In this document: piece by piece, positions 1 through 21,365 of the stretch | Numbering within the stretch: the first letter of the stretch is position 1 | Layout of the letters: every line of letters begins with the position of its first letter | Assembly (NCBI GenBank): GCA_029339505.1 | Contig: JAQISU010000025.1 | Coordinates: forward strand, 753,001 to 817,000 | DNA: 64,000 nucleotides | Direction: 5' to 3' | Origin: Unio delphinus | Taxonomy: Eukaryota; Mollusca; Bivalvia; Unionida; Unionidae | Made by a program: the position numbers and the translations under genes | The notes under the pieces: generated by a model | Database searches by the model: none | The model's input: the letters and a program-made list of their open reading frames with translations, nothing else | Told to the model about the DNA's origin: nothing

Positions 1-52
1 TAGATACAGTACTGTTTTAGCTAGATACTAGCATCTAGCAGAGATGCCAGGC

Positions 53-147
53 ATGAAGGTCTTTCAAATTTATTTGAATAGTGCAGATTCTCCATAGCAG
101 ACCCATGAAGGTCTTTCAAATTTATTTGAATAGTGCAGATTCTCTAT
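53..147. repeat. Two-copy tandem repeat, 52-bp unit
   Basis: The stretch atgaaggtctttcaaattta... at 53-92 recurs at 105-144 with one difference near the end. Confidence 0.85.
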
Positions 148-1497
148 CAAATTTTAAAGTATGTATACTGTTTTTAAAAATAGAAAAACCTTTAAGTTAC
201 TTAATTTTATAAACTTTGCAACAGAAGTGAATGGTTATCGTCGTATTATAAAAGCCTATCAAATTTGTAAAAATAATGTCAATCTACCACTTGTCCTATA
301 GTCTAAAACCTTGACATCAATTCTCAAGCACCATTTCTAAAAATATTAAAACCTTTAAACAAATTCTCAAATGTCACACAGCCGAATTGGACCAAATTGA
401 GTTGGGGGACTGTTAGTGTTCCATTTGTAATACCTATGTCCACTTGTGGTCAATGTCAAGGTCATTCACATTTCACACACAGGCATCATAATGTGAATAT
501 TACTAAATTGAAACTAGTTTTGACAAATAAGGGATTCTTACCTATCTGGGGCATTTTAATTTTGATATTTATACATATCCATGATTAGCCAACATTCAAG
601 GCCCAAAACTAGTGCCAGGCATTTTCTTAACTGGTGAAGTCACAGTGTGTAAGGTGTTAAAGGTTAATAATATAACTTGCGAGATTTCATTAACAATAAT
701 ATGCAAATAAAATCTTCTCCGCACTAATGATTAACCAAAGAAGTTTCTTTCAAAGCATAAAATATTTAAAAACCACACATGGTGTCCATGGTCTGTTATA
801 TATGTGACAGTTAACAAGAGACCAATATGTAAATACTGCTTGGCAAACATTTAAATGGATAAAAAAATTCATGGACCACCTGTCTTAGACTTTATCGCAG
901 ATATTACAGTAGAGAATTGAATTACTTGGAAGTCGGAAGCAGACATGTGAGTGGACATAACACCCCCCTGAAGAACTTATTTGAGTGAAATCATTGACAA
1001 TTTTGTAATCATCATCATTAGAACTTTAATTGGAATTTAATTTTAAACATTGAAAACATTTTTTGAAATGAAATTTATGCAATCCCATTTAATGGTTATT
1101 TTAAAAATTCTCTCTCCCTCCCCCCTCTTAAAAATCACTGTGTGACAATCAATACAAAATTATATGTTAATCTAAAATACCTTCAATGATGACTTCATTG
1201 TGAATTTCTTGTCAAAGGTTCACAAGCATTTTCTTAAGAGGCTGCACTGTAAACAGAACAGCATGTAAAGAGCACACAGATTTGACTTCCGGATAATCGC
1301 CAAGGCCTTATTACTCCCTGTGCACTGTCGCCAAAATACACACAGACAACCACTTTCTGAGCTCATATTATCAAGAATAAACAATTACCTTTAAATCCCT
1401 ACCAAAAATGCATAAATATAACTCTTCTTTCACCAATAAATTGAGAGAGGAAAAAATGTTCTAAAATTAGACTAGAACTATTTTCGTGGGTACTTTA
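148..1497. other. FECH intron sequence, no feature seen
   Basis: AT-rich sequence upstream of the first visible FECH exon. No further exon or repeat family recognised. Confidence 0.6.
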
Positions 1498-1715
1498 CTG
1501 GATAATTAAGATGCATTAAAATAGACATAATTAACATCTGGATCATTAAGATACATTATAAGAGGCATAATTAACATCTTGATCATTAAGATGCATTAAA
1601 AATGGCATAATTAACATCTGGATCATTAAGATGTATTACAAGAGGCATAATTAACATCTTGATCATTAAGATGCATTAAAAATGGCATTATTAACATTGG
1701 ATCGTTAAGATGCAG
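1498..1715. repeat. Minisatellite, about 41-44-bp unit, five copies
   Basis: Units of the form gatcattaagatgcattaa followed by ggcataattaacatct. Alternate copies share variants (aaaaatggc against aagaggc), so a dimer pattern is visible. Confidence 0.8.
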
Positions 1716-1906
1716 TTCTGTGGATTTGAATAAGTTTTGTGCTTTGCACTACATGTATTTACAAAATTTTCCAAATTTTTTAAAACGAATTAGATCCCAA
1801 ACGGAAGTAAAACATCCAGTTTGTTAAATTTGTATATGTAGCCCAGATGCAGGGCTGCAGTAATTATACTTTCCTAGTTTCCTAGTTTCAAGTAATTTGC
1901 ATTTGA

Positions 1907-9723
<7,817 letters not shown>

Positions 9724-10430
9724 CAATCTCAAGGCCAATGCTAATGTGCAAGCAGGAACTCATTGAGAATCTCAACACCCAGGCTAATATACAAGCAAGA
9801 ACTCGTTGACACTCAACACCCAGGCTAATATACAAGCATGTACTATCTGACAATCTCAACACCCAGGATAATATACTAGCTAAAACTCATTGACACTCAA
9901 CACCCAGGCTAATATATAAGCATGCACTCACTGACAATCTCAACACCCAAGCAAATGTACAAGCTAGAACTCATTGACACTCAACACCCAGGCTAATATA
10001 CAAACAAGTACTCACTGACATTCTCAGCACCCTGGTTGATGTTAAAGGTAGACCTCATTGACAATCTAAACAATCAGGCTGATATACATGCAAATACTCA
10101 CTGACACTCTCAACACCCAGACTAATATACAAGCAAGAACTCGTTGACATTTCTCAAGACTAATATCCAACCAAGAATATAACACCTGCATACAAAAGGC
10201 AGTAATATATTGTTCATTGGACATAATTGGAAATTTGCTAAGTACAGAGCTGGTATATTTCTTAGTTTCTGAAGACTATATCACAAAATAGGGCACTATA
10301 GTTCAAGATCTTGATATTATAGGAAAAAATGCTAAACTCTGAAATTGTATTCATTTGTCAGGCTCTTTTTCTCTGTCACTAGACATCTTAAAAATGCTAT
10401 ACTGAACTCAGTTTATGCATAAAATATATA

Positions 10431-10617
10431 CAGTGGCGTAGCGAGGATATTTGGCGCCCAGTGCAAAACACCCAAATTTGCGGCACCCAGGGCAAAACCC
10501 AAATTTGCGCCCCTGGCTGTCCCTGTTGCGCAGTTATGTTGATACTTTGGGCCCATTTAGCACCCCTAGCCTCCGACGCCCGGGGCAAATGCCCCCCCCC
10601 CAGTCGCTACGCCACTG
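10431..10617. mobile_element. hAT-like MITE, 187 bp
   Basis: Terminal inverted repeats cagtggcgtagcga and tcgctacgccactg. Flanks aatatata and aatatatg form an 8-bp target duplication with one mismatch, as expected for hAT. It has no coding capacity; the interior is rich in ggcgcccag and caaatttg motifs. Confidence 0.8.
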
Positions 10618-11672
10618 AATATATGTATGATTAATAGTAAGGCAGTTAGATGTGACGAACATTAGGCATAAAGGAAAATAATGTATTATCACTCTGAATG
10701 AAGAATTGTGAATCTGTATCAACCAGTTCAAGCATACTCTGTGTGTGTGTGTGTGGGTGTGTGTGTTAATTAGCCACAATTATGCTTTGTTAGTTTCCTA
10801 AAACTGTCAATGTTAAATCAGCTGTCAATATCAGTATGGTAGACTATGGAGAGGTAGCTTAAAGTCTAGATCCAATTTTAGAAAATTTTGATTGAATCAG
10901 AATAAACAGGTCAAAAAGCATTATAGGAAATAATGAAAATTGGAATACAAAATAAATTTACTGCTAATGATTGGAAAAACGTTTGAAAATCAATTTTAAA
11001 GCGGAAGAAAATATGCACTTCATTCACAGTACCTAAAATAGGTGGCAAGTGGGCACATCGATGCAGACCCGGATGAATCGTTAGACCCATTTCTAAGTAT
11101 CAGCGGTAATTGCCACAAATACGCCAGGAGAACCTTGCAGATCATGAAATACATGTACTGGTGTTAGAGAGTGTACATATATGTTTAAAGATGTATGTAC
11201 ATACATGTATGTTTGAAATGAGATTCAGGAAGAAAAAGGAAACTTCCAAATTTACAATAATATATTAGCATAATTAAACATTATGGATGAACAAAACAGC
11301 TGACCTAGCTCCAGCTCCATATCATTATGCCAGGAGAAAGTTTAATTTGATCATTTTCCTCGATAAGAGTAGGACCAAAATCTCCAACAAAAATTCTTCT
11401 TCAAACTGCCCGTACTCTGCATGAATCTATAATAATTGCTAGCCTTAAAATCTAATAATGTTTAATTTAATGATAATCTCCACAAAACACAAAAAAAATT
11501 GAGCTTCATTTTCTATTAGTCATTTCAAGCCAAAAATATCAAAGATGCTCTGCTAGCTATGACAGATCAAATGAACATAATGATAATTAAACCTACTGAA
11601 TCAATCCCAGGACATTCACTGGCTGATTCTGAACATAACAAATAAATACATTTTTGCAAAATTGTATGAGTG

Positions 11673-11749
<77 letters not shown>

Positions 11750-12056
11750 GATGCCTAATCGATCATGTCAGCTTGATTTTTATTTTTTTTATTTTGGTAA
11801 AGCATATATAGTATTTACATGTTCATTAGTGCTTCCATTATATTTGTGAAATAATTTTTTTTTAACCAATTAATTCTGTGTATGGTATAATGTACACATT
11901 ACATCTCTTTCGCATAGTTGATACACAAATAATTTGCTTCATTTCATCTTACGATTTACATTACCCATGATGCTTTGTGAATTTCTGAAAAGGGACATAT
12001 GATTACCATCAGTATTTGCTTATAAGTTGAGTCTGACTACAAACAAAAGATACTTT
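10618..12056. other. Non-coding, with (GT)n and (CT)n arrays
   Basis: (GT)n at 10740-10765 and (CT)n at 11676-11745. No gene, exon or transposon recognised. Confidence 0.6.
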
Positions 12057-12208
12057 GATCTACCATTGAATACTGTGTTGATACCATTGAATACTGTGTT
12101 GCTGCCATTGAATACTGTGTTGCTGCCATTGAATACTGTGTTGCTGCCATTGAATACTGTGTTGCTGCCATTGAATACTGTGTTGCTACCATTGAATACT
12201 GTGTTGCT
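12057..12208. repeat. Minisatellite, 21-bp unit, seven copies
   Basis: The unit ccattgaatactgtgttgct is repeated with few changes. Because 21 is a multiple of three it reads as repeated PLNTVL; this is a product of the unit length and not evidence for a gene. Confidence 0.9.
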
Positions 12209-12680
12209 AGATCAGCCTCTGTGATGTTTCTTCTGCTTATCAGTCCTAATAAAACTGAATTGACTTACCGGTAGATCTGCAAGTGCCTTATGTGACAGCA
12301 TATCTGTGTCTGTACAGTATGCAGTAAGACATAACTTACAATCGAGTATATACAGTGTGAACCATTATATTAAAAGAATAATTGTTTTGTTCAATATGGT
12401 TTGCATTACTATTAATATTTTGGGTTTATATTTGCATTTTTGTATTACAAAACATGGGTGTAAATGTTATATCTGATCTTAAGTATGAGCAATATAGTAA
12501 TAACAATAATAATAAGCACTTTACCACATTAGAAAACATCTATAGCACATTAAAAAAATATATGTAATGCTATGATTAAAAAAATAATGTTCTGAAGAAT
12601 TTCCTCTTTTTTTTTCTTCTAATAAACAGTGTTTGAAGTCTCTCTATTGTCAGTAATTAATTAATTCAGATCATATTTGA

Positions 12681-12850
12681 GGGGCCCCAGGTGGCCAAGT
12701 GGTCTAAAGTGCTCACCATTACAGATAACTGCCATCTTACCTCTTGTCTGCATGGGTTCGAGCCTCTGGCTCAGCCAATGTAGGTATGTGAGAAAGCTTG
12801 CATTGGCTTCTTGTGGGTCACTGGTGCTTTCCAGGGTTTTCCCATGTAAA
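12681..12850 (+). mobile_element. tRNA-derived SINE, partial copy
   Basis: A-box-like gtggccaagtggtctaaag and B-box gggttcgagcc, then a body (gtatgtgagaaagcttgc...cttgtgggtc) shared with copies at 48777-48951 and 51849-52100. The 3' part is absent or diverged. Confidence 0.8.
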
Positions 12851-14254
12851 GAAACTAATTTAAATCAGATTTTTCATTGCCACATGAAGGCAGAAATAAA
12901 AAATTTCTTGGCTTAAAGACAAGCAAAGTAAGGGAAATTGTTTTAGTTATTTTTCTGTTGTGGTCAGTATTTTTGCTTTTTATTTCTGTTCAAAATAATG
13001 TTGCCATGTAGGGGTTCGGATTTGTTTTGAGTTATGGCATTTGCTCTTAACGGTAACAAGAGTTTCACTTGTTATGAAGATTCTACAATTTCTTCGAAAA
13101 GGGGTGCTGCAATAATCTGAACCAAATATTTTGCAGTAATATGTAGACTAAATGATGAATATTTAAATTCCTGCTGATATTCATGCATACATGTATTATA
13201 GTTGAGTAAGCAGGAAATGTTTAGAAGCTTTTACAAACAAATGATAAGTAAATTACCTTAGATCTGATCAAGCAAAAATCAACAATCCTTACACCCCTGT
13301 GTTCAATAATATGGTTAGTCCATGCTGTTCTATCAAATATTGCTTACAAAATGTGTTTATATTATATTTATGTTATTTCAATCATTTTCTGGGTAAATTG
13401 TGATATTTCTTTTCAAGTGGTTCCTTTTGACATGTAAAACTCAGTATTAAAACAGCTTTACTTAACTTTGTTAAGATAATGTTGCTTTGTAAATTTCTAA
13501 GGATATCAATGGGTTATGCAAGCACCAACAAGAATATTTTAACAATAAAAGTTCTTTGAAGTTTGATATGTATTTTATTTGTTTTTTCTGCCATGACCTC
13601 TGCTATTGAAACTGCAGTAACATTAATTTTCCATAATTTAATTTCTTTAAGATATCATTATCCCTAAAAACCATGTGTTTGAATTCAAATACATGTTAAA
13701 CCTCCTATATGCATCCATCTGTCTGTAAGAATGTTACATATATCCAAATCGCATAACTACAAACAACATAGACCCTTATCTGCCATCACTTAAAAATATT
13801 GGCAAATTGCACAGACCTAGATTTGTTGATGCATTTCATAATAGCAGATCTGGGTCTATACAAATTGCATTTCTAGCAACACTATTGCAACCATGGTGGC
13901 TTCAATATTAGGCAGAGGTACCTCCTCAATCCACTTAGTGAAATGCTTTCCATGCTTACTTCGCCATAGAAATTCATCACATTTGCCACACTGCCGATGT
14001 AATCGGTATCTTCCGAGTCCCTTCTCGTCACCATACAGTTATGATACAGAATTTCAGCAACAACCATAACATATAACAGAGTATATCTGATAGTAGTGGT
14101 TTTTAAAGGTTTAGGTGCCTTGGTATAAAACAATAAACATGATATTGTAGCCCTATATTCACTGATTACATAAAAGTGACATTTGCTTTACCAATATATC
14201 TAATTTTTAGTCATTTTTTAGTCATCACTTGAAGAATAAATGAAAAGCAATATC
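12851..14254. other. Non-coding, nothing recognised
   Basis: AT-rich sequence with no recognisable gene or repeat family. Confidence 0.55.
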
Positions 14255-14734
14255 TCACCTGTCATCTCAGTCTTTCTGTATTCATGCATGGCCTGGACCC
14301 TAGCAGCAGAATTACAACGAAGAATCCAGGCACATGAAATGAGATGCTACAGAACCATCCTTGGCATCTCTTGCATGGACCACATCACAAATGAAGTGGT
14401 GTGTAGCACCATCAGGCACAAAGTAGGCCGTTATGAAGACCGACTCACCATTGTCCAAAAAGAGAAAGCCGAAATGGTATGGCCATGTGACTAGAGCCAA
14501 CGGTCTATCCACAACAGTACTGCATGGTATCCAGGGTGGAAGAAGAAGAGGTAGACAGAAATAAAATAAGTGACAGCATCACAGAATTAACCAGGAAAAG
14601 TTTTGCAGAGACACAGGCATTGGCACATGATCGAGACAAGTGGAAGGAACTGGTCAGATGTTCAGCAGCACAGTGCCTCAACAACCACACTAGGTCAAGA
14701 GACTAATGATGATGATGATGATGCTGATGATGAA
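14255..14734 (+). mobile_element. 3' fragment of a non-LTR retrotransposon
   Basis: The translation matches the C-terminal end of an RT polyprotein: AWTLAAELQRRIQAHEMRCY, then LGISCMDHITNEVV, then GRRRGRQK in a shifted frame. It ends in a (GAT)n-like tail at about 14705-14734. It is the same family as 52449-54530 and is truncated upstream. Clade is probably RTE-like but not certain. Confidence 0.85.
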
Positions 14735-15098
14735 TATCTCACAGCCAAACCCTTATGTTTAACTCTACCTGAATTATTTGGTGTTTCATTTTTAGGCATA
14801 AAAGTGTGGGGGACGTTTTCTTCAAATAAAAAGTGCATATGAAAAGAAATTGAATTTATAAAGTCAAAACTTGAGAAAATTCCAGGTGCTAGTACAACAA
14901 GAAGTCTGTAAAGTCTGTTTCTCACATTCCTGTATGGGTATGGTCATGTTTAACAATGTAGAACACCAGTGCTGGATGGCTCCATCCTACCGCACATGTG
15001 ACATTTGTCTTGACTGGTAGACCATTTTGACATTCTATTGTGATTAAAGTGCACACAAAGTTGCATTCGAAACAATCAAGATAAATTGTTTGTAGAAC

Positions 15099-15375
15099 TG
15101 GTCTAGTTGCCTAAGTGGTTAGAGCATCCATCTCTGATAAAGGAGGTCACTGGTTTAACGCTGGCCAAGTCATACCACAAATTTGGAACATCAGTACTAG
15201 CAGCTGCCTCACTTGGCACTCAGCATTAAGAGGTTTGTGCTAGTAGCTTTCGGCATAGTATCAAGATAATGTGACTGGGTGTGACATGATGCTTTATGTC
15301 TGAGGCAGGATGCCCCAGTGCTAGACATCACTATAAACTGTCACAATGCAGACATAGTGATGTGACTAAAAAGGT
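15099..15375 (+). mobile_element. Possible second tRNA-derived SINE family
   Basis: The head ctggtctagttgcctaagtg followed by gttagagcatc resembles a tRNA A-box region. A degenerate B box (ggtttaacgct) lies about 40 bp on. The tail has gtgacatgatg/catcactata motifs. No second copy is seen in this window. Confidence 0.45.
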
Positions 15376-15825
15376 GTTAAAGTTACATTTATATTAAAAA
15401 TCAAAATCTGATAAATAAACTGTTTGTAATACCATTTGGGATAATATACTTTGGAAGTTTATCTGGTGTTATTTTCTCTCTCTCTGTAATTTTTTAAGTT
15501 CAGCCTTTCAAGGATACACTGCATTTTCTTGTTATATCTTTCAAAAGCTTGCAAAAATAAAATTAGAACTTATGAAAGATTCTGAAACAGAGAGAAATGA
15601 CTGTGAAGCCATCAGAAATAATCTGATAGTGTTAACATTCAGTCATTTCACGTTGTTTTCCAGTTTTCATAATAATTGTTTAATTAGATAAGCACCATAT
15701 ATCCTGATAACCAGTAACATAATGATTGTAAGTATCACACATAAAGACATAGCCACTGAATATAAAGCAAAAAAACTTCATTACTAAATATAAAGATACA
15801 TACACTGAATATAAGTAGAGAAATC

Positions 15826-15979
15826 ATAGATAGATAGATAGATATATGTATATATAGATAGATAGATAGATATATAGATAGATAGATATATATAGATAGA
15901 TAGATATATATATATGTGTATATATATATAGATAGATAGATATATAGATAGATATATATATATATATATATATATATAT
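15826..15979. repeat. (GATA)n/(TA)n compound microsatellite
   Basis: Runs of gata alternate with tata blocks throughout. Confidence 0.95.
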
Positions 15980-15994
15980 TGAGGAAACCACCTC

Positions 15995-16264
15995 AAATAA
16001 CAACACTACTGCATATAAGGCAAAATCACCACATTTAATATCCAAAGTACTAACATAATATACTAACAAAACCACTTATATAATGTCAAAACTGCTGCAT
16101 ATAATATCAAAGCTACTGCATATAATGGCAAAACTACTGCATATGATGTCAAAACTATTGCATATAATGTCAAAACTACTGCATATAATGTCAAAACTAT
16201 TGCATATAATGTCAAAACTATGGCATATAATGTCAAAACTATTGCATACAATGTCAAAACTACT
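15995..16264. repeat. Minisatellite, 21-bp unit
   Basis: The unit tactgcatataatgtcaaaa(c) is repeated about nine times from 16083, with older diverged units to the left. The open frames it creates on both strands follow from the 21-bp length. Confidence 0.85.
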
Positions 16265-17116
16265 GCCATCCATCTCTGCTTCTGTCCCCTGGCCCACTTT
16301 ACTTTATCGATATGCAATCATGCATGTTTAGTAACCATCCATCCATGTGGTGAGACAGAGGGCAGAGAAATGTATCAGTGCCCCCCAAACATCCACTGGA
16401 CTAAAATCCCCAGCATTCATACTACTCAAGTTGCAATGGCAGTGTGTTGTACTCAGACAGGGAAACCTATGGTAACAGAAACACTGCCAGCTATGCTTTC
16501 CATTGATAACAAGTTTTCTGCATAAAGTTTTCTTTACTCTGCTTTTATTGTCTAAAATTTTGCAGCCATGCCGTTTCTTATTTGTGCTTGTAAATGTCTG
16601 TAATTTTCTATTTCTGCCAGCAGAATTTGACTATTTACTGATTTGCTGTTTGTGTAACTAAAATCTAAACGATGTCTTCAGTCTACAGTCATCATTATTT
16701 GCAACAGAACTGAGGGGAGATAATGTGAAAGTTGTTATAAAAGAGTTAGATTCTAATGGGCTTATGAAATCATCAATCATTATCCAAATATTCATTGGGA
16801 TTCTGCCTACCACCTTTGTGATTTTGCCATGCTGAATTTGAATCACAGTATTTTTCAAACCAGTCGAGTGCAATATCTTTAATTTTCAAAAATTAATACA
16901 TGTATTTCCATTAAGCCCAAAATAAAGTTTTGTAAATACAGCGCTTTAGTTTTGTTTATCGTCTGTCATATTCATCTCTGTTATGTAACTGTTTTTGAGA
17001 AAAATTAACAGAAATACGAATACACTTAGTCAAGTAAAAAACTATATATTTTTCCAATATCTGTTGTAAGTTTTCATGCACAGTGAGCATTTTATATGTA
17101 AATATTGACACTCTCA
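16265..17116. other. Non-coding; left edge of the segmental duplication
   Basis: No gene recognised. 16690-16950 is the start of the match to 30855-31135. Confidence 0.55.
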
Positions 17117-17372
17117 CATACATACATACATACATACATACATACATACATACATACATACATACATGCATGCATGCATGCATGCGTGCGTGCGTGCGTG
17201 CGTACGTACGTACGTACGTACATACATACATACATACATACATACATACATACATAATTATATACATGCATGCATACACATGCACACACATACATACATA
17301 CATACATACATACATACATACATACATACATACATACATACATACATACATACATACATACATACATACACA
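17117..17372. repeat. Compound tetranucleotide array (CATA, CATG, CGTG, CGTA)
   Basis: Successive blocks of catacata, catgcatg, cgtgcgtg, cgtacgta and again catacata. All frames on both strands lack stops for long stretches because of the unit, so the ORFs here are artefacts. Confidence 0.95.
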
Positions 17373-18110
17373 CCATTTTATCATAGGATGGAAAAGGCTG
17401 AAAAAATTTTAGATTAAGTTGTGCTGTCGCTTAAATTCGCAACTTCGAGGTCAGACATATAGATCACATCACCAGGGCTCCTACACTACCAGGAAATTAG
17501 TAATAAGTCAGGAGTAAGTACAGAATTGTTCCAAACTTCAAATAGCGTTTGAATTTTACAAATACTGATTAATTTCCGAGAAAAACGGAATTTTCAAGCA
17601 CTACATCATGATAAAAATTAAAGTACTTAACTGAGTCGTAATTAAACAGATCGAGATTTAAATTTTCAGAGCTATGACAGGGAATTTTAGAGCAGAATTC
17701 ATCAGTCGTTTGAATTACAATTTCTGTATGCCCTACATATATGTGTAACTAGCTAAATCGCTACATCTTAATCACCGCCATTCCGATAATTTTATTAGTA
17801 TTAATTTTTTTAATTCTTTTAGCTTTTGAAGTTATGAGATTTGGTCTATCGTCATAGTATCTCAACCCATTTGAGACGTGTGGTCGTGGTCAGTGCTGTA
17901 AAAAATGTTTTATATATGAGGTTAACGAAAATGTATTATTTGCTTAGTACTTGCTGTCATAAGTGTTGCAAGAATATTTCCCACATCCCACCAAATATCA
18001 TGTTTTCCACTCAACTAGTATGTGATGTTATAATCTCTATAAGATGGCTTCAAGGGAGAATAGTCATTGACTAATGAGTCACCCTCTATAAATAAAGCAC
18101 TATCATTATC

Positions 18111-18141
<31 letters not shown>

Positions 18142-20164
18142 TTTATGTACGGTCTTTTTATCATGCACCAGTTTATTGGTGGACAGCTCGTATATCTACA
18201 GAGGGGATCAGTTTATGGCCTCCCTTACAGAGGGGTCACTCCTTGCGATGCACGGTGGTTACATCGCTGGGGTGCGAGCGGGTACCAGGTTCGAACTGTA
18301 GGGAAAAGAAGGAACTTTAAGATAAAGTCCGATATAGGAGTTTTCATGAAACCAAACAACATGCTATATAGAAACTTAACACGTGTGAGGTTATACGTAT
18401 TAGATATAGAAATACACATAATATTATTATATTTTGTACAAAGCTTGCCAACTTCATATATTGATGGAATTTGTGACTTTTAGAATCAGAGGTAAATAAT
18501 AAAATATTGAATGAGCAATAGACAGCCAGAATTCTTAAAAATTCAATATTAAAACTAATACCAGAATTGATTTCCTCAAGACAATGTATTTAATTTTTGA
18601 CCTTCAATTCATGTTTGTAACATTAAATGGGAAAAGATACAACTCTCAGCTGAAGTTCAGGTAGTGGTATTTCCCACAGCGTTCAGTTTTTAGGGCATAA
18701 AATATGTACATTGCTCCATACAATGCCACAGGTTCAAGCAGTGGACTCAACCTTCCACAGTTTCAAGCAATGGACCCAACCTTGTGCTCTGGAGTTACGA
18801 AAATTTACGGAATTTGTTTTATAGCCCATTCCTTTTCCAAAAATGGTCATCCTTCTAGGTAAAACCTCACTCTACCTGACTTCAGAGTTCGTACCCTTCC
18901 CAATAATTATTTCCTATCTTATAGACGACGTAAGTAGGAAGGCAATTGTTGACATAAGCAAATCTATTCAATTTAAATATGTACTGTATACCGTTATTTA
19001 ATTCATTATCGTAGAATATATTGCTTTTGTGCAATGTAAAAAGATAATGCAACAATTAACAGCAAAACTTTCACTTTTATTAAAATTTCAAATACGTGTG
19101 CAATAAAAATGAAAAGCTGATTTTATTTTTTTTTTTTAAGAAAATTCATTCGTATCATTTAGTAGTTCGCGCTGTAAATGCTGTGTTAAACGTTATGGTC
19201 AACATTAACTTACGGCTTCCCTAATCTTTATTTTACTCTCTGATCTAGCAAAGCACTTAACATGTGATCAATGTTCCCTCTACGGAGACGTTGCATGTGA
19301 TTCCAACAATACAATTTTGGGACTTCATCTCTCGAACAAGAATTTTTTTAAAAATCGTGAATCGAGTATATTGGGACATTTTAAGCAGTCTCGTGGTTTC
19401 TGACCTCCGATCCTTCATAACTCGTACGGTTTGTTGAAATTTATTTTCAGCTGTCTCTTTAGATCAGATTTTAAAACATTTAATGGTTTGTGTATAGTGT
19501 AAACCAGACTTGGTTGTCTAATTGTGTAAATGTTTTGTAGAGAAGTTGTCTTCACAAATAGCAGAGTAGTAGAGGTTGTTATTGTTGTCTTGACATAAGT
19601 ATAGCTTAATTAATAGCCAGTCCGTAATATGAAAGAAATATATCTGTTTCTTGATCAAACATAACATAAATTTAAGCTCGATTATGATAATATTGTTACT
19701 TTCTGTTGTTAATGGAATAAAGGTGTCCTGTCATTATATAGCACCATTAGTTTAACATCAGATTTTTTAAGCATTGTGTTCTTTGCAGCATAGGTTGGAA
19801 GTTAAGTTAGAATTTCGTCCTTAGGACTTTTCTTTGACAGATATTGAAGTCAAGGTCCAGTATTCACGAACGCCTTTGAGCACGAGACTTTAGACCAGGC
19901 TGAAAGTTCCTACAACTCTTACGGTTTGTAAAGTAAATAGAGTACTGGAACGTTATAGAAACTGCAGAGTCATGGAACGTTCGTGTTTATGCAAAGTAAA
20001 TACGAGCAAAAACCTTAATGAACTGCTGACGCAGGCAACGACGACAATGACGGGGTAATAAAAGTGAATGTTATACATCGTTTTCCAACTATTGTGGCTT
20101 CTGCACAAATGAGAATATCCGTCAATTGTTTTTGAATTTTGAATATAAGCCATTCGTTTATTCT
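17373..20164. other. Non-coding, nothing recognised beyond the duplication match
   Basis: Short (AGT)n at 18111-18140. The section near 19840-20150 aligns with the copy-B region at 35520-37210. No exon seen. Confidence 0.55.
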
Positions 20165-20515
20165 AGTAGGTTTCATAACTGCATCAGCTTTGTTTACATT
20201 TCTATTATAACTGTTCCAAATATAATTAAATTTCTATTATAACTGTAACAGCTTTGTTTAAATTTATATTATAACTGTATTAGCTATGTTTACATTTCTA
20301 TTATAACTGTACCAGCTATGTTTACATTTCTACTATAACTTTTCCAAATATAATTAAATTTCTATTAAAACTGTATCAGCTTTGTTTAAATTTCTATTAT
20401 AACTGTATCAGCTTTGTTTTAATTTCTATTATAACTGTATCAGCTTTGTATAAATGTCTATTATAACTGTACCAACTATGTTTAAATTTATATTATAACT
20501 GTACCAGCTATGTAT
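20165..20515. repeat. Minisatellite, about 32-bp unit, downstream of gene A
   Basis: Units of the form tttctattataactgtatca + gctttgtttaaa, about ten copies. The paralogous place behind gene B (37235-37290) has only about one unit. Confidence 0.85.
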
Positions 20516-20804
20516 AAAGACCACATCCTGTAGTAGAACATCACGGAAAATGGAATTTAGCTCCTGAAATGCCATGACGAATAAATACATATTTCAAAGC
20601 ATACATGATTCAGGAATCCTGAATTATAATAAACAAAATTTGCTTCAAAATCAATAAAATAACATCTTTTGTCTCCTTTAATTTTTGCACATTTACATCT
20701 TAAAATAATGATGTCCTGTTACTGACTACGTTAAAAACACATCACTTATTGAAAATGGAGCAGATTTTATGCTATGATATCTGCAACATTTGTAAGACAC
20801 CTTC

Positions 20805-20941
20805 TTAGGGAGACAGGTTGGATTTGACGTCCTTTTCGGAATATGGAGGCGGCTTCTCCATAGACATGTCAGTGTTATTGGATAAAGTAGAAATGTCAGT
20901 GCCTTGGAATTCAGTGGATATGTGATTTCCGTTTGATTCTC
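20805..20941 (-). CDS. Gene A exon 4: Ser/Thr-rich C-terminus with PPPY motif
   Basis: The acceptor is ccaaacag; the exon starts [12 protein letters not shown] and stops at TAA 20805-20807. PPPYSEKD lies 12 residues before the end. The match with gene B exon 4, including the acceptor, supports this as the true last exon. Confidence 0.85.
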
Positions 20942-21304
20942 CTGTTTGGAAAAAAAATGGCATTATTATCATCTCGATAACTGTTTTCCTAAAAAGAAAT
21001 CAAATGCCTTGGCTCTCGCTCTACCGATTGAATATGACAGTTTTCCATGCAAGAAAAAGAAAGTCATAATAACTACACATTAAAGCTTTAATTCATTGGC
21101 TAATATATTTGGCGTGACATAAATATTATATTAAAATTTTCTAAATCATTGAAGAAGAGGAAGACTTATTAGTGTCATAAGCAACAGGAACATCTCACTG
21201 GGACCTACATGCTAAACTGCCCAACAATGAAACTTGTGTTTGGAAACCAAAGTTAGAACACTGGGCATTCAGGGACATAAACCCTTCAAAACTGTGTCAA
21301 TAAA

Positions 21305-21365
<61 letters not shown>

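Noticed and set aside
12027..12224. Open frame with repeated PLNTVL
   Set aside because: Explained by a 21-bp minisatellite; no sign of a gene.
17083..17417. Long open frames on both strands
   Set aside because: They come from the tetranucleotide array, which lacks stop codons in all frames.
18235..18310. tRNA-like stretch with accaggttcgaactgt
   Set aside because: A B-box-like motif is present, but no acceptable A box or cloverleaf could be drawn.
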